In this document: positions 22,151 to 37,100 of the stretch, piece by piece
Position numbering within the stretch: the stretch's first letter is position 1
Layout of the letters: every line of letters starts with the position of its first letter
Assembly: GCA_032622095.1 (NCBI GenBank)
Contig: CP136061.1
Location: forward strand, 252,289,582-252,353,581
DNA: 64,000 nucleotides
Source: Siphonodentalium dalli
Lineage: Eukaryota > Mollusca > Scaphopoda > Gadilida > Siphonodentaliidae
Reading direction: 5' to 3'
Made by a program: the position numbers and the translations under genes
The notes under the pieces: generated by a model
Told to the model about the DNA's origin: nothing
The model's database searches: none
The model's input: only the letters and a program-made list of their open reading frames with translations

Positions 22151-25100
22151 CTGTAAATATAGTAAAAAAATTTTATATTTAACCCTTTCAGTTCCAAGTC
22201 CGATTTTTTATCAACCCATATTTCCTTGATCAATTTTTCAAATTTATTGATTATAATAATGTGATACATTGATGGAAAGAGCTCTAAATTTAAACAAGCA
22301 GTCGCAGACGGCGGTATCCCCCGCCGAAATGTGCAGTTGGGGAAGTGCATTGTCAATAATGTTTGCGTTCTCTGCCGAAATGTGCAGTTGGGGAGGTGCA
22401 TTCTCAACAAGAGGTGGGATTTTGTCAAAAAGCCTGGCTTGCGAACTCATTTTAGGACTGACATTTGTGGAAATTAGCCATATGACGTCGTCCAAAAGTC
22501 CAATAGCTCTGCTGAACTCGTTCTAGATACTAGTCAAATGAACTCATATACCAAATATATTTGAAATCCGTTGACATTTGTGGAAATGAGCCCTGTGAAG
22601 TCATCCATTTGCACACAAAAAAACAAACAAAGTCCAATAACTCTGCTGAAAATATCCGTCCGGACCTGGTTTGCGAACTCGTTCTAGATACTAGTCATGT
22701 GAACTCATATCCCAAAAATCTTTGAAATCCGTTGACATTTGTGGAAATGAGCCCATTTGCACGCAAAAAAATAAACAAAGTCCAATAACTCTGCTGAAAA
22801 TATCTGGCCGGACCTGGTTTGCGAACGCGTTCTAGATACTGGTCAAGTGAACTCATATTCCAAAAATCTTTGATATCTGTTAACATTTGTGGAAATGAGC
22901 CCTGTGACGTCGTCTATTTGCTATTTGGTAAATTCGACAATAATAATAAACAAAGTTCAATAACTCCGGTAAAAATATCCGACCAGACCTGGCTTGCGAA
23001 CTCATTCTAGGTAATGGTCAGGTGAACTCATATACCAAATATCTTTTAAATCTGTTGAGATTTGTGGAAATGAGCCCTGTGACGTCGTCTATTTGCTAAA
23101 TTCGACAAAAATAATAAACAAAGTCCAATAACTCCGGTAAAAATATCTGGCCAGACCTGGCTTGCGAACTCATTCTAGTTAATGGTCAGGTGAACTCATA
23201 ATGTTGAAACGATTAGTGAATTTCAGAATCGACTAGTCGAGGCCCAAAAGTCGCATTGCGTCGACTAGTCGGTACCCGATATCAAAACTTTCAAACATAA
23301 CATTGTACGGAAAATTCATCGTACATGGCGTACACTGATGACTGATGCAATGACGGTCTATTGCGCTGCGCATTTCCCTGCATACATACCAATTTATTTG
23401 GGAAATAATACTGTAATCATCTTGATATTTATCCAACACACTGAATGTAATTATATAATTAGACATGTGGTGGATAATGATTAGAAACACGATCATTTAT
23501 ACAGGTTTTAAATTTAATATCAGCATTCGAGATTATTTCGTTTAGTCACGTGATCACCAATAAACAGGTGCCGAGCGGTGTCACTATAAAATGTTAATGT
23601 TCTGACTAAATACGCCCTATAGTATAGGCTACGTTGTAGAATATGATAGCCAGTTCTTAATGTCAGTATCATTTATATACGGTAGCACCAATGACGTCAC
23701 CTTAAGCGACCTTCACCCAGCGTCGCATCATAACCTGACGGTGCAAGATCAATTGAAATATACAGTGTATATAAAAGCGGTCTCGGACAAACAACAAAGC
23801 TGCGTCAATCATTGCCATCATGTCTTTGACCTCAAACGACGAGTGAGACATTGTGTTGTCAATTTCATTCGTTCAATTAATAGTCGAGGTCACCGGTCCG
23901 TGTGTGTCTATACTAGTAACACTGTCAATTCCGGGTGCCACCAAACGTTATACTTTCCATAACTTACGCGCAGTTAACACCGTATATGCCGGAATTGATC
24001 TTGAAAACGTTATACATGCAACTAATACACTATATTCCGACTAGTCAACGGCAAAATTCAGAGTCGACGTTCTGACATTTCAGCGTCGTCTACGACTAGT
24101 CGATTAATCGTTTCAACCCTATGAACTCATATACCACAAATATTTGAAAACCATTTACATTTGTTCAAGTTATGACGCTTACAAATTCGGGACAGACGGA
24201 CGGACAGACGGACAGACTATATCCCCCGCAAATTTTTAATTTGGCGGGGGATAAAAATGATCAAGGAAATATGGGTCGATACAAAAATCGGACTTGGCAC
24301 TGAAAGGGTTAAAAACGATCAATTAAACGGACATAGCTCCCTCAGACCCCAAAATTATAATACATTATTTGGCATCGTTTCCCTCATTTTAGAGTATGTA
24401 TGACTCTTTGAATTTGTTCTAAATTTAAATAGCCAACCCACTTTCCTATGGTCTGTTGCAGTTTGGTGACCGGTTATCGGAAATCAAATACAAATCTGGA
24501 CATGTACAAAACAACTCTTTCTATATTGATTTACGTTCCATTTTATGGACCTCCCACCGACACAGCGGAAACGCTTCAATGACTAGAGCTTCCTGAAATT
24601 TGCGAAAACCCTGTGACAATGAATTCTCTAATATATGTGATAGGGCACCTCACATATATAAGAGAATGCATTGTCCTAACAATATTGACCTTGACCTTGG
24701 AAGCCAGTGCATGCTCATGTATGCGAGACTTGCATATATATATAAGAGAATGCACTGGCACAGGAAATTTAATGCTGCATCAGTGCTGCTCCAATCATGA
24801 AAGGGTTAAAAAACAAAAACATTACTTTCACTTTGCATAAATTGGCAGGCAAATACCATAATGAGTAAAAAATTTCTCCCGTCATGAAAGGTTATAAAGA
24901 CATATTATGGATTTGTTCGGGTGCATGACCCCAATATTCATGCCAACTGGAGGAATGTAGCATTCTACTAGCATCGCCGAAAATCTCAAGCAAATCGACC
25001 ATATTACTCCATACAAAACATCGTCTGAACTACGCTCAATTGTATATATTTACTTCCTACATTCAGAATGCAACTATCAGCAATAAATGAACGAAATTGA

Positions 25101-28100
25101 TTTTATCATCTATAGTCACTGCATTTTATTAATATATAAGAATGATGGTGTGTGCAGTCCATTTGGATATAATATTTGTAAGAAATAACTACTTTGAGCA
25201 AGATTATTCTCCATTTCTATTTGATCAACCTACCAGAGTGTTTCACATCACATTAACATCCATTACTTAAATGAAATGATTAAATGAAAGGGTTAAATGT
25301 GAGATATTGATTGCAAACCTGATTGATTTCTCTATTGATTTCTCTATCAAACTCTTCCTGCTGTTGGAGTAGGTCTGTTCTCATCTGATCTTGGTTGTTC
25401 AATCCTCCTGCGGATTCCCGATTACTTATACTCTGTGAAACCTGCTGGATTCTTTGCATGAGTGTTGAGTCGGCCAGTATATTCTGCACTTGTCTAAAAT
25501 TTATCAATTTGTAAAGTGATTTAACCCTTTCTTTAACCCTTTGCCCAACAGAACGGCCCTGTGCCAATGCATTCTCTTATATATGCGAGTCGACCATAGG
25601 TCGCCTCGCATATGTAAGAGAATGCATTGGCTTAACACATTACAAATTATAAAATTGTTAAAGAATGTAAGAAAAAATGGTAAAAAAAGATTTTTTTTAG
25701 GCCAATGCATTCTCTTATATATGCGAGGCAACCTATGGTCGACTCGCATATATAAGAGAATGCATTGGCACAGGGCATAACTGTAACTATCACAATGTGG
25801 TCAAGGAGCCGGTTCCAATGATATCCATATTTGTATGGTTCTATTGAGACAGACCGAAGATATTTTAGGCTGTTGAAGCTTTATTTGGCCGGTTTTGGCC
25901 GGTTTGTTGGGTAAAGGGTTAACCCTTTCTTTAATAAATACTCTTTCAAGCGTTGTTCATTCAGGAAATGTTCTGATAATCAAGTCTGCAAATAGCATGT
26001 CTGTCATTTGCAGAATGAGGTCTCCAGCAGGCTAGCATCACCAAATTCACCTTCTGGAGACCTCATTCTGCTTAGGCTTCATCTTCTGGGAAGTATCTAT
26101 AGCAACAAATTAAGATTGTTTTTAGTTACATTTCCCTTCTAGGAAGTTTCTATATCCCCCAATTTGCAGAATATAAAATTCATAATTGAGGTGCCCAATG
26201 GGTGAACATCACTAACTTCAACTGGGGAACTTCAATCTAATCCTAGGTCTGCCATATCAGTTGAAGGCCTAAGCAGAATGAGGTCCCCAGAGGGTGAATT
26301 TAGTGATGCTAGCCCGCTATGCGGGTTAGCGTCACTAAATTCACCCTCTGGGGACCTCATTCTGCATATGAGCTCAACAAACAGCAGGTCGTTGAACTTA
26401 TTATCTGAATATTTCCTACAAAAGAATATGAACCAGTCTGCTCATCTGTGTCATAAGCTAATATTTTCCTAAGCACCTGTTCAGATGAATAATAGAGCAT
26501 TCCAATATACAGTTTTATAAATGATGGCTGAATCCATTTAGTGTAAAGAATGGATTAACAGCCATATAAATAAGAGAAAAAATATCACAATTTTCTCAAA
26601 TCTTTCACAATTAAACACTGTAGTTCCAAACTAATACATAATCGCTAACGGTAGGACCAAATTAAATGAATATTCCTAGATCTGGAATTCAATCATTATT
26701 TTCATCTGCCAAATAATCATGAATAATTAACATCAAGACAATAGCCATAAACCAGGAACAGTAGATGGTAAGCACTAAGCAGCAATTTAAATTGCAAGTG
26801 CAAATTAAGTAAGAAAATATATCTATTATATATAAATATGATCCCATGAAATGAATGCTAAGAATGATGAAATATAGAATACACCCATAGTAGCCGAGAA
26901 TACCACGAGTGGTGAAAATTTTATACTCTCGGCTACTATGCATGTATTTTATTCATGCCATAATTATTATTTTTGATTTGTTCATCCAATTCAACACACC
27001 GAGAGACACAAACACAACGCTAAAAGGAATGTACGTCACGCGTAGTGATGCATACATTTACGTCACATGTGACGTCAGCCTGTTTCTGAGCAATCAGTCA
27101 CTTGGAATTACCATTCATATGTTTCCTAGTTCATATAACACTAGCAATTAGCTACAATGCTACATTTAATTGAAATGCAGGTAATTATTCTCATATTTTC
27201 CTAGTTTATATCATGACAACTTCCAATTTTAAATGAATAGGAACTATTTTGCTAACTACGATATAGTTCTATTATGGGTATAAAGTTTAACACATGAAAT
27301 TACCTTTGAACATTTACACCCACAGTAGAAATTTTATACCCACAGTAGGGTGTAAAGATGAAGTTTACAAAATAGGTGTTATACACACAATATAATAGGC
27401 AATTATGGTATAAAAACATATCCCTTAAGTTGAATGCTCCTAAACCAAAAACTTCAATAAATAATTATGGGAAGTATTAGGCCCAGAGGAACAATATAAT
27501 AGTTTTGAGAACAATTTGATGCACCATTAACATTAACTAGAGAACATACAGATTGGTCCAAGGCTCAAAATCATTTTTTTTCTACTGACTGTCAAAATGA
27601 CAGGCACCAAATGGATGGTGTTGGTCATTTCAAAATTGTGCCTGTCAAATTTTGAGATGTACTGAATGAGACCGTATTTAAATTTCCAATCAACTTATTT
27701 TTCGTCAATGAGTGAGCATCCAATCGCCACCCAGGAAAAACCCAAGTTATTTTTGTTTTCAAAAGTTCAAAAACGTTCCCGTCAATTATTACATACAAAT
27801 GCACTTCACAAACAAGATAATTGCATTAACTCGGAATTAATCTGAAATTAAAAAAGAACTATTTTTTACTTTCAATGTCTGATTTGGCCAGTAATGGCTA
27901 CTTGGATCTACCCGAACAGATTTGCATTGGGCAAAATGTCCGACAGATACAGAAGTGCATTGGACATAAGCTATTTTTCTTCGGACAATGACCATGACCG
28001 GCCACTTATTTTGAGCCTTGGATTGGTCACTTACATCTATTGGAATACTAACCCTTGGAAATTACCATTATCTGCACGTGCCATTTTTTGCATCTGTGAA

Positions 28101-31100
28101 GAAGCATTCCCATCTTCATCATCACTTTCACCATAATCAAAAGCCAGGAGATCCTAAAGCAAAAATAGACTTACTTGCAGACGGACGGACAAACTTACTG
28201 TAATAGTCTTACTTATGGCATATCTCTTCACTAAACTTACTATAATATAGATTCAGGAGTTTATAGCAATTTATCATGTTTTCATAAACTTTTTACGATA
28301 GTCAAAATATAAATCATATTCCCACTCCCAATTTATAATTATTGGATAGCATTTTCCAATATCGACGCTTTATCATACACAACATAACAAATATTCCCTG
28401 CGAACCACCAACCTCATCAAAAGTTATTGTGCTATCGCGATCAAAATTCACAAAAAGAACTGATAAAGGTAGACGACCGCCTACATGTGAACTGACCTTT
28501 TTAAAAATGAAAGTGTCAATGACACTGTAGCTCAACTTGGAAAGGGAATAATTTAATGTATTCCAGTCAATGGAGCGATTAGGAATGTGGTAAGTTGAAT
28601 CTCTAATACTAGTTTATAGACATTGAAGAGAAAAGTAAAATCCAAGATGGCTGCTGGCGGCCATGTCTTCGGCCGAATGACCCCAAAATGATTATATCCC
28701 ATCCACATGTCATCGTTAACATCCATGACAAATTTTATGACGATCAGACTAAAGGTACGACCTGTAGCCCATGCTAATGGATTGAATTTAGTCATACAAA
28801 GAGTAAAATCCAAGATGGCTGCTGGCGGCCATGTTTTTTGGACAAATGACCCCAAAATGACTCGTTCCCATCTACATGTCATTGTTAACATCCAGGACAA
28901 ATTTTATGATGATCAGACTAAAAGTACGACCTGTAGCCCGTGCTAAATGATTTAGTCATACAAAGAGTAAAATCCAAGATGGCTGCTGGCGGCCATGTTT
29001 TTTGGCCGAATGACCTCAAAATGACTCGTTCCAATCTACATGTCATTGCTAACATCCATGACAAATTTTATGATGATCAGACTAAAGGTACAACCTGTAG
29101 CCTGTGCTAATGGATTGAATTTTGAAATCAAAGATGGCCACTGGCGGCCATGTTTTTTGGACGAATGACCCCAAAATGACTCGTTCCCATCTACATGTCA
29201 TTGTTAACATCCAGGACAAATTTTATGATGATCAGACTAAAGGTACGACCTGTAGCCCGTGCTAAAGGATTTAGTCATACAAAGAGTAAAATCCAAGATG
29301 GCTGCTGGTGGCCATGTTTTTTGTCCGAATGACCCCAAAATTAATCGTTCCCATCTACATGTCAATATTAACATCCATGATAAATTTTATGATGATCAGA
29401 CGAACAGTACGACCTGTAGCCTGTGCTAATGAATTGAATTTTGAAATCAAAGATGGCCGCTGGTGGCCATGTTTTTCATCCAAATGACCCCAAAATGACT
29501 CGTTCCCATCTACATTCCAATTTCAACAGCCACGAAAAATTTCATGACGATCAGACTCAAGGTACAACCTGTAGTCCGTGCTAAAGGATTTAGTCATACA
29601 AAGAGTAAAATCCAAGATGGCTGCTGGCGGCCATGTTTTTTGGCCGAATGACCTCAAAATGACTTGTTCCCATCTACATGTCATTGTTAACATCCATGAC
29701 AAATTTTATGATGATCAGACCAAAGGTACGACCTGTAGCCTGTGCTAAAGGATCTAGTCATACAAAGAGTAAAATCCAAGATGGCTGCTGGCGGCCATGT
29801 TTTTTGGCCGAATGACCTCAAAATGACTCGTTCCCATCTACATGTCATTGTTAACATCCATGACAAATTTCATGATGATCAGACTGAAGGTACGACCTGT
29901 AGCCTGTGCTAATGGATTGAATTTTGAAATCAAAGATGGCCACTGGCGGCCATGTTTTTCATCCGAATGACCCCAAAATGACTCGTTCCCATCTACATTA
30001 TAATTTCAACAGCCATAAAAAATTTCATGATGATCAGACTCAAGGTACGACCTGTAATCCGTGCTAAAGGATTTAGTCATACAAAGAGTAAAATCCAAGA
30101 TGGCTGCTGGCGGCCATGTTTTTTGGCCGAATGACCCCAAAATTACTCGTTCCCATCAACATGTCAATATTAACATCCATGACAAATTTCATGATGATCA
30201 GACGAACAGTACGACCTGTGGCCTGTGCTAATGGATTAAATTTTGAAATCAGAGATGGATGCTGGCGGCCATGTTTTTTGTCCGAATGACCCCAAAACGA
30301 CTCGTTCCCATCTACATTCTAATTTCAACAGCCATCAAAAAATTTATGATGATCAGACTAAAAGTACGACCTGTAGCCCGTGCTAAATGATTTAGTCATA
30401 CAAAGAGTAAAATCCAAGATGGCTTCTGGTGGCCATGTTTTTTGGCCGAATGACCCCAAAATGACTCGTTCCCATCCACATGTCATTTATATTAACATTC
30501 ATGACAAATTTTATGATGATCAGACTAAAAGTAGGACCTGTAACCCGTGCTAAATGATTTAGTCATACAAAGAGTAAAATCCAAGATGGCTGCTGGCGGC
30601 CATGTTTTTTGGCCGAATGACCTCAAAATGACTTGTTCCCATCTACATGTCATTGTTAACATCCATGACAAATTTTATGATGATCAGACCAAAGGTACGA
30701 CCTGTAGCCTGTGCTAAAGGATCTAGTCATACAAAGAGTAAAATCCAAGATGGCTGCTGGCGGCCATGTTTTTTGGCCGAATGACCTCAAAATGACTCGT
30801 TCCCATCTACATGTCATTGTTAACATCCATGACAAATTTCATGATGATCAGACGAACAGTACGACCTTTAACCCGTGCTAATGGATTGAATTTTGAAATC
30901 AAAGATGGCCACTAGTGGCCATGTTTTTTATCCGAATGACCCCAAAATGACTCGTTCCCATCTACATTACAATTTCAACAGCCATAAAAAAAATTATGAT
31001 GATCAGACTAAAGGTACGACATGTAGCCTGTGCTAAAGAATTTAGTCATACAAAGAGTAAAATCCAAGATGGCTGCTGGCGGCCATGTTTTTTGGCCGAA

Positions 31101-34100
31101 TGACCCCAAAATTACTCGTTCCCATCTACATGTCAATATTAACATCCATGACAAATTTCATGATGATCAGACGAACAGTACGACCTGTGGCCTGTGCTAA
31201 TGGATTAAATTTTGAAATCAGAGATGGATGCTGGTGGCCATGTTTTTTGTCCGAATGACCCCAAAACGACTCGTTCCCATCTACATTCTAATTTCAACAG
31301 CCATTACAAATTTAATGATGATCAGACTAAAGGTACGACCTGTAGCCCGTGCTAAAGGATTTAGTCATACAAAGAGTAAAATCCAAGATGGCTGCTGGCG
31401 GCCATGTTTTTTGCCCGAATGACCCAAAAAAGACTCGTTCCCATCTACATGTCATTGTTAACATCCATGACAAATTTTATGATGATCTGACCAAAGGTAC
31501 GACCTGTAGCCCGTGTCAAAGGATTTAGTCATGCAAAGAGTAAAATCTAAGATGGCTGCCGGCGGCCATGTTTTTTGGCCAAATGACCCAAAAATTACTC
31601 GTTCCCATCTACATGTCAATATTAACATCCATGACAAATTTCATGACAATAAGACAAACGGTACGGCCTGTAGCCCGTGCTAATGGATTGAATTTTGAAA
31701 TCCAAGATGGCCACTGGCGGCCATGTTTTTTTTCCGAATGACCCCAAAATGACTCGTTCCCATCTACATGTCAATGTCAATATCCATGACAAATTTCATA
31801 ATAATCGGACCAAAGGTACGAACTGTAGCCCGTGCTAAAGGAAATTGTTGACGCATCACGCACACACACACTCACACACGCACACACGGACGACGGATAC
31901 CAAGCCATGGCAATAGCTCAAACTTTACAAAGTAAAGTTGAGCTAATAACTCAACCAATAAAACTGCCAATGATTGAGTTGCTCTTCAATTATCCAATTT
32001 GAATAGCATTTTGCTGTGCGAAACAAAAGTTATTCCAAAAGGACAAAATTTTAATTTGGTTTCTTTGCCCTGAACTTACCAACATTAAAAACACTCTCCC
32101 TACTCAAAAAATTGTATTGGCTTCTCGGAGAATTTTTTTTAATTCCAATGTGGATGATAAACACATGAATAGAATAATTGAAATGTATCAAATATTTTTT
32201 ATTTAAAGATGGATTATCTCTTCGTATAACAATTTTGAAATAGTTTTGTGGGTATAAAATAATAAATATGAATTGAAGATCCCTGTCCGGAAACACTTCC
32301 ATCAATTAATATTGATTTAAAAATATTTTATTATACAGACCCTCTCAAAATAAGTGTCCCTTTTAACGTGGTCCTCAACGTGGTCGTAACGTCAACGCAA
32401 TGCGGTCGTTGCGTTGATAACGCGTTGGTGATACGTTACGACCGCGTTGAAAATCAATGGACAGCGTTGAAGTTTAACGCAGACCGCGTTTACGTTAAAC
32501 ACGTTGCGTTAAGGATCAACGCACACACGTTGAAGATTACAATCACCGCGCCGAAAACTAAACAGACGATGAGTCGCGTTATTTGGCTTTACACCATTCA
32601 ATTTTTGTTTTATTTACGATCACCTATGACTAATTTAGTGTCATTTCCCCACTATCCGAAAATCACATATCTACGCATTCGTTCCAAAAAGGCAATTTAT
32701 TTGCAGTTTTTGACTCATGTTAGACTTTTTTGTGATATATACAGGTACAATGTGCATGTATCAGTGTATCGCACGGAGTGGTCGTGTGGTTGTGTTTCCC
32801 AATGTATGGAGTAAAACACTACGCACAAATATATTGCCATATTAAATGTCCGCTACAGAACTGCTGGAGAGTGAATATATGTACATGTCATTGCAACGAA
32901 GAATACATCTAATAGGCTTAGTAGCAGTAAATAAACCACAATTAACTAACATTCTGGTTTCGTAGTTGACGAAACCAGAATAACTTCGTCAACTATATTA
33001 GATTTAAAATGCGCAGTATAAACATGATGCCTGTCGTTTTTCTGCAGCAGTATGTCAGTCTCCGTTCAGGATGTGAATCTGACCAATTAGAAGATCAATT
33101 TTCAAATATGGGTGGAGTTATCTGGTGGTGGTGTGTGTTTTTTTAGCGGGACATTGAATTACCGTACATATTTTGTCCGGCATCGGCGTTTGAAATCAAA
33201 TGGGTACGCCATTATGTGTAGACTTGTTTGATTTGAATTGTTGCTATTTTACGATGTACTTGTCAGCAGAAATGATAACGAATTTCTGAGAATACTGTAA
33301 ATAAATGTGCTAAAGGTAAAATGCACAGGGCTCTGGGAACTTTTTATTTTATTATATTATTTTTTAAATTAATATCATAAAATGATAAAAAAAAATGTTC
33401 CCAGACACCTGTGTGTAAAATATATCATTGCACGTTTAACTTGATGTGGTTATTATGCACAACGTGTGCCGTTTAATTCCTACTATCATACCATGAACTA
33501 AAGGTTTCTATAATTGACATATATGAGGTTTTGATGGGCAGATATCGGCTTGAAAGAGAATAAATTTAACTCATTTGTTGTCAGTTTTGCAAAAATTCCA
33601 ATTATCGCCTCTAATAAAGAGCGTCCATACTTCCATCGAAACGTAGTAGGTAATAAAGAGAATTTAAATTATGATAGTTTGTACTCGTTTTCAATGTAAA
33701 ACCATCAACGTATGTAAATATAGATCGATGGTAAAATGGGTGGACACTTTTGTGTGTTTTCGCAATGTCTGACATAATAATTGATGGTGACTATTTTAAA
33801 GTTTTCTTTTAACCCGGAATGTTAGAAAATTACAGTTTTGTCTATTTCGTATCAACTGCGTGGAACCGCGCTTGGATCTTCAAATTTATATTTTGTTTTT
33901 AAATATTTGAGGAGGACAAATAAATAATTGAATTGCAGTGATTTAATTCTGGTAAGAAAAACAGAATTTAACTGAATTATTAAACTTATATATACTACGG
34001 TAAAAAGTAAGTTAATATTTATCATAGGCTTGTCTATACAATAGCGGACAATTACTGAAACTTATCTCTTCTAAGCCAAGTTGAGTAAGATTATTTCATC

Positions 34101-37100
34101 ATCATGAAAGTAACACGACCTCATCGAGTGATCATTGCGGTGTACTCTGTCCACCAGCCAATCAAAACCGATACTAGCCAATCAAAACCGACGAAGTTAT
34201 GACGCACGTATTCAATCGAGAATTCTGTGTTTGAATCACAGCATATCAATTTCAACTTTGGGCCCCAGGTTAATTCCTTTTTGTAAACACTGACACGTGC
34301 GTTCTTTTATTAAGTAGAGTAAACATTTAATTAATTTAGAGTTAACTTAGTACTTTGAGTATAAATAAGGCGCATATAATAACAAAGAATTGTTGCAACA
34401 AACATATTAGCATCACCGCCCTATTAATTAAATGTCTGGCCACTATCAAAGGAAGACACACCTGTGCATTGTTAGGGAAAAAATTCGGAACGTCAATCTA
34501 CTTAAAGACGCCCACGTGTGCGCGACAGATATTGAATATCCTAATTTGCCGTACTGTCAATCAATACAGAAGACAAGCTGGTAGGAGGAGTCATCTTCAC
34601 CAAATTGTTACACGGTAATAAAATATCTTGCCCCAGAAAGATGTGGATGCAGAAAGGCTTTTGACCTAAATTACAATATACAATACAATAATTAATTTGT
34701 ATAGCGCTCAATATTATGAGTACATATTCAACGGCGCTTTACATTACATCGAGCTCATTGCCTAATCAGCATAATACATGTACATGCACATATATCTAGG
34801 AATTAAATGCTACATCAAAGAGATATGTTTTGAGGCCGGTCTTAAACTTATTTAAATCAGTGAATATTTTCAAGTGAGGTGGAATGCTATTCCATAGATG
34901 TGGACCTGCAAATGAAAATGCCCTATCGCCAAACGTTTTCTGTTTGTTGAAAGGAATGTACAAAAGCATACTGCTATCAGATCGTAATCCATATGTACAC
35001 ACATTTCTGTTTTTGATCATATCCTGTATATACAATGGTGACATGTTATTACGAGATTTGAATAAAAGCAAAATAATTTTGAACATGATTCGATACTCCA
35101 CTGGCAGCCAGTTTAATTACTTGAGAACTGGAGTTATATGTTCATGCCGAGGAGTGTATGATACAACTTGCGCCGCAGCATTTAGCACTTTTTGCAGGCG
35201 ATCACACTGGTAATTCGGTAGTCCATACAGTAAAGAATTACAGTAATCTAAGTGTGACGTGACAAAAGCATGGACCAATGTCTTAGTTGAGTCTACATCA
35301 AGGTATTGTCTAATTTGTCGGATTTTGTATAAACCTCTGAACGCCTTCTTACACATATTAGAGATATGGTTATCCATTGTCATGTTTGTGTCAAAATACG
35401 ATCCCAGGTTGCGAACAGTGTCCTTGGTTGGTATGTCGGCGTCTCCCACATGAATTGAATTTAATAATAATTTCAAAAGACGAGACAATGTCACGCGAGC
35501 ACATGGTCAAATCGAGGTTCACGATGGGGAAGTTATGGTTTGGCACCAATCTCTAAATAATATTTTATGAACTGCTGACGAAAGGCTAATTAAAGTCCGA
35601 ATAATCAAGTCCTGGTATTCTTAAAGGGGTACTGTACGCCATTTTCAATAAATTCCCGGTGATAACAACGATCTATTATCGATACTATATAGAAATATAA
35701 GAAATTTGAGTCGAAGATGTATTCTGTAAACGCTCAGGTTAATAGGCTATCTTAAAATTTAATAATTTAAAAGTTAATAATTTAATATAAATGGCTATGG
35801 CTCCAGCCATAAAATGGCGTCTCTTAAAATTGGAATTTCTGTGTACAAAACGTAATCAAATTATAATTGAGGGATACTGGATTAATAAAACAATTGCACA
35901 CACGATCGTTTGAAACATTATGCTTATACGGGGAGAAAACCCAAGCCACTCATTGACTAGTGACCATACACTAACTTAAATGAGTATATGGGACTACTAA
36001 GCATATAATATAATGTTTATTTGATTCATTTGGTTGAAAACTGTACAAAAATTACTCGACAACGACAATTTGTATTTTTGCATTCCGGTAAATTTGCCAT
36101 CCGTAACAATACTTCGTACTCAACAGACTTTCAAAAAATGGAAAAGTTGTTACCTTATTCTCCGACTCGGGGATTATAGAAACCAACAACAACATCTTGG
36201 GTACAGTACCCCTTTAAGCATAAATCACAAATCGTGTTTATTTTATAATGATTATTTGTTTATTTAATATATGCTATGGTGGTAAGAATAACGAGCGTGT
36301 GTGAAAATTTTAAAACGACTGGAAAATTTCTGGGTTTTTTTCATGGCGTTTGTTCGTGGTGTAAAGTATATGAATGCTCTTTATTGTTACATGCTATAGA
36401 ATACAGTTTCGGCCGACATCGGAACTGACACAATAAAAGGAGACAATTACTCAATTTGTACCTAGATGGATGAACATGCAAAACTGAAAAGAAACTTATA
36501 TGCATGTGCGGTCCGTACATTTATATGTTTCAAACGGCGAAAACACTAAACTGAGACACCTGGAGTTCTGTTAATAGGTTTGCGTATTCTACCCCAATCA
36601 CCCCCAGAATGTTAGTTAATAAACGAAGACGAAAGTAGCCTGATGTGTACTATTTTAATTGACGTGTATTTTTGCGTGGGTGAAAACTATTGACAATCAT
36701 CGGTTTCTACATATAATCTTCCTTTCCGCATAATGAATTCGTGCTTGTCGCTTGAACATATAAAAGGACCGGGGCTCTCGATGTGATGTTTCTTGAAACG
36801 CGTACAATACAGAATAACAACGTTGTCAGGATATACGTAGGAAACATTATGTTATATATGTTACATATACACGCACTAGTTTAATCACAGATAATATAAA
36901 ATAAGATAAGGCAAACTAAATAACATGCGTTTCCGATTTGTTGACCTAAAAACTCCAGGTAGATAAGCACATGTGTTCATGTACACATATTCGGCTACAT
37001 GCCATCATCTCAGCCTTTCCATCATTGTTGAATTAATTCTTTCATGTTAAACATTCATTGCGTTTTATTGTCTATCATCCATTGTGGTACATATACAGTC

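Larger units (their letters stand above)
32340..36435 (+). mobile_element. Large CpG-motif-array element, left copy (L)
   Basis: It begins with TCTCAAAATAAGTGTCCCTT, then a CpG-rich array (32370-32570) of AACGCGGTC/GACCGCGTT/GTTACGACC motifs, then AT-rich body. Body blocks at 33000-33700, 33800-34300, 34570-34670, 35457-35620 and 36218-36435 are the reverse complement of blocks in 44730-47896. Two younger elements are nested: a non-LTR fragment (34668-35456) and a TTAA element (35625-36213). Its right CpG array is not seen; homology stops near 36435. No transposase frame, so probably nonautonomous; superfamily unknown. Confidence 0.7.

Noticed and set aside
32368-32814. 148-codon plus-strand frame
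   Set aside because: It covers the CpG motif array of the element end; long only because the array has few stops.
34796-35494. Intact reverse transcriptase gene
   Set aside because: Only the C-terminal part remains, with an in-frame stop at 35117-35119 and 5' truncation at about 35456.
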